Part shown: positions 5,345 to 6,154 of the stretch, piece after piece
Layout of the letters: each line of letters opens with the position of its first letter
Numbering within the stretch: the first letter of the stretch is position 1
DNA from: Pseudomonadota bacterium
GTDB taxonomy: Bacteria > Desulfobacterota > WTBG01 > CAIYCZ01
Assembly (NCBI GenBank): GCA_026388865.1
Contig: JAPLIX010000016.1
Coordinates: forward strand, 1 to 6,154
Reading direction: 5' to 3'
Length of the DNA: 6,154 nucleotides
Translations under genes and position numbers: made by a program
The notes under the pieces: generated by a model
What the model was told of the DNA's origin: nothing
What the model saw: the letters and a program-made list of their open reading frames with translations, nothing else
Database searches by the model: none

Positions 5345-5971
5345 CTGCTATCAATTGGCAGACTCTGTAAAATATACAGCCTGTTGGAGGAACTGGAAGG
5401 AAATGGCGCAAGCTCTGTTTCCTCCAATGAAATAGGCGAAAAAATCTGGGTAGGCTCTCATAGCGTGCGGAAGGACATCAGCTACATCGGGGAGATCGGC
5501 ACCGTTGGTTCAGGCTATGAGATTGCAAAGCTGAAGAAGCACATTGGTGAGAAGCTCGGTCTGAATGTTGAGCGCAAAGCCTGTGTGGTTGGTCTGGGGA
5601 AACTCGGCACAGCCATCCTGCAGAATGAGAAACTCTTTTCCAATAACTTTAAAATCGTAGCAGGCTTTGACTCAAGCATAAATAAAATTGAAACCCTGGT
5701 AACCCATATACCGGTATATCCCGCCTATGATCTGGCTGACATCATCAGGAAGCAGGGCATAGAGCTGGCCGTTATAACCGTGCCGGGCCACGCTTCACGG
5801 GATATTATCGACCGGCTCGTTGAGGGCGGGATAAGGGGCATCGTGAACTTCTCATCAGTTCCGCTGCATGCAACCTATAAAGAAAAAGTCTATGTGAGCA
5901 ATTTTGATATAGCGGGCGAATTCAGGTTCTTATCCGCGCTGTTTACCATGGAACAACAGCACCATGGGTAA
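5345..5971 (+). CDS. rex: Redox-sensing transcriptional repressor Rex
   Basis: Rex is a homodimeric repressor that releases its operators when NADH binds, opening fermentation and respiration genes under reducing conditions. The winged-helix domain is visible, with the recognition segment SHSVRKDISYIGEIG and the wing GSGYEIAKL. A Rossmann domain follows, with VVGLGKLGTAIL (GxGxxG near residues 83-88 of this frame), GFDSS, AVITVPGHASRDIIDRLVEGGI, RGIVNFSSVPL and the C-terminal swap region NFDIAGEFRFLSAL. The start is unresolved. The first standard start, TTG at 5384, would cut into helix 1. The open frame reaches back to a TAA at 5342-5344 and encodes SIGRLCKIYSLLEEL, which aligns with the Rex N-terminus (Bacillus subtilis has AKRLPLYYRFLKNL). 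I therefore begin at 5345 (CTG), the limit of the frame; an ATT at 5354 is possible. No ATG or clear ribosome binding site exists. Length is about 208 residues, near normal. A rex-type operator sits in its own promoter. Confidence 0.88.
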   Translation: MLSIGRLCKIYSLLEELEGNGASSVSSNEIGEKIWVGSHSVRKDISYIGEIGTVGSGYEIAKLKKHIGEKLGLNVERKACVVGLGKLGTAILQNEKLFSNNFKIVAGFDSSINKIETLVTHIPVYPAYDLADIIRKQGIELAVITVPGHASRDIIDRLVEGGIRGIVNFSSVPLHATYKEKVYVSNFDIAGEFRFLSALFTMEQQHHG

Positions 5972-6154
5972 ATACTAAATACGCAAATAAGAAATCCTAA
6001 ACAAATTAAAAATTCAAAAGGATAGTTGCTAACTTTGCAATGAAAGCGTACCCCCTAAGGACGTTGTTATAAAAGCGTACCGAAAAAACATCTTTTGGTT
6101 TTGTACATAGTTATAATACAGAAAAGAAATTACAATATTATGTGACAGTAGTAA
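5972..6154 (+). other. AT-rich region, possible left end of an IS21-like element
   Basis: No ORF of note is visible. AAAGCGTACC occurs twice in direct orientation (6043-6052 and 6072-6081, 29 bases apart), preceded by GTTGCTAACTTTGCAATG. Short direct repeats containing GTACC near a terminus recall the multiple terminal repeats of IS21-family elements, whose istA would then begin beyond the window. A perfect TATAAT (6112-6117) could be its -10; no good -35 is seen. This rests on resemblance from memory, and no transposase is visible. Confidence 0.3.

Overview
The window reads as chromosomal DNA of moderate GC content from a free-living, probably anaerobic or facultative bacterium. The redox repressor Rex, its TTGTGAA-N4-TTCACAA type operators, a DUF1015 protein and a type II toxin-antitoxin pair, separated by intergenic micro-repeats, would suit Desulfobacterota or Nitrospirota. 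That placement is a guess from gene content and style; no rRNA or other marker is present.

Layout. Bases 1-160 are non-coding, with a strong hairpin and low-complexity repeats. Bases 161-771 (minus strand) hold a VapBC cassette: an AbrB-type antitoxin (vapB) whose stop overlaps the start of a PIN-domain toxin (vapC) by 4 bp. Bases 772-1108 carry the weak vapB promoter region, one copy of a dispersed 8-bp-periodic repeat, and a plus-strand terminator-like hairpin. Bases 1109-3583 (minus) encode the disaggregase ClpB. It has N domain, D1, M domain and D2, but D2 lacks about 49 residues, including the conserved RPEF(L/I)NRIDE block. Bases 3584-3874 hold the clpB promoter, hairpins, and a second, oppositely oriented copy of the 8-bp-periodic repeat. 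Bases 3875-5101 (minus) encode a DUF1015 protein. Bases 5102-5344 are a divergent regulatory region. Bases 5345-5971 (plus) encode Rex, whose start codon is not an ATG. Bases 5972-6154 are AT-rich and hold a short direct repeat that may be the left edge of an IS21-like element.

How the parts work together. The clearest regulatory story is the rex/DUF1015 divergon. One near-consensus Rex operator lies in the rex promoter, across the spacer and -10. A second, weaker one lies on the -10 of a good promoter pointing toward the DUF1015 gene. Their centres are 105 bp apart. The simplest reading is that Rex represses itself and the DUF1015 gene until the NADH/NAD+ ratio rises. ClpB and VapBC are separate units on the minus strand.

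The most unusual observations are the in-frame D2 deletion in ClpB, the Rex-operator divergon with its unassigned redox link for DUF1015, the missing ATG of rex, and the inverted pair of 8-bp-periodic repeats flanking clpB. I see no CRISPR array, tRNA, rRNA, or complete mobile element.
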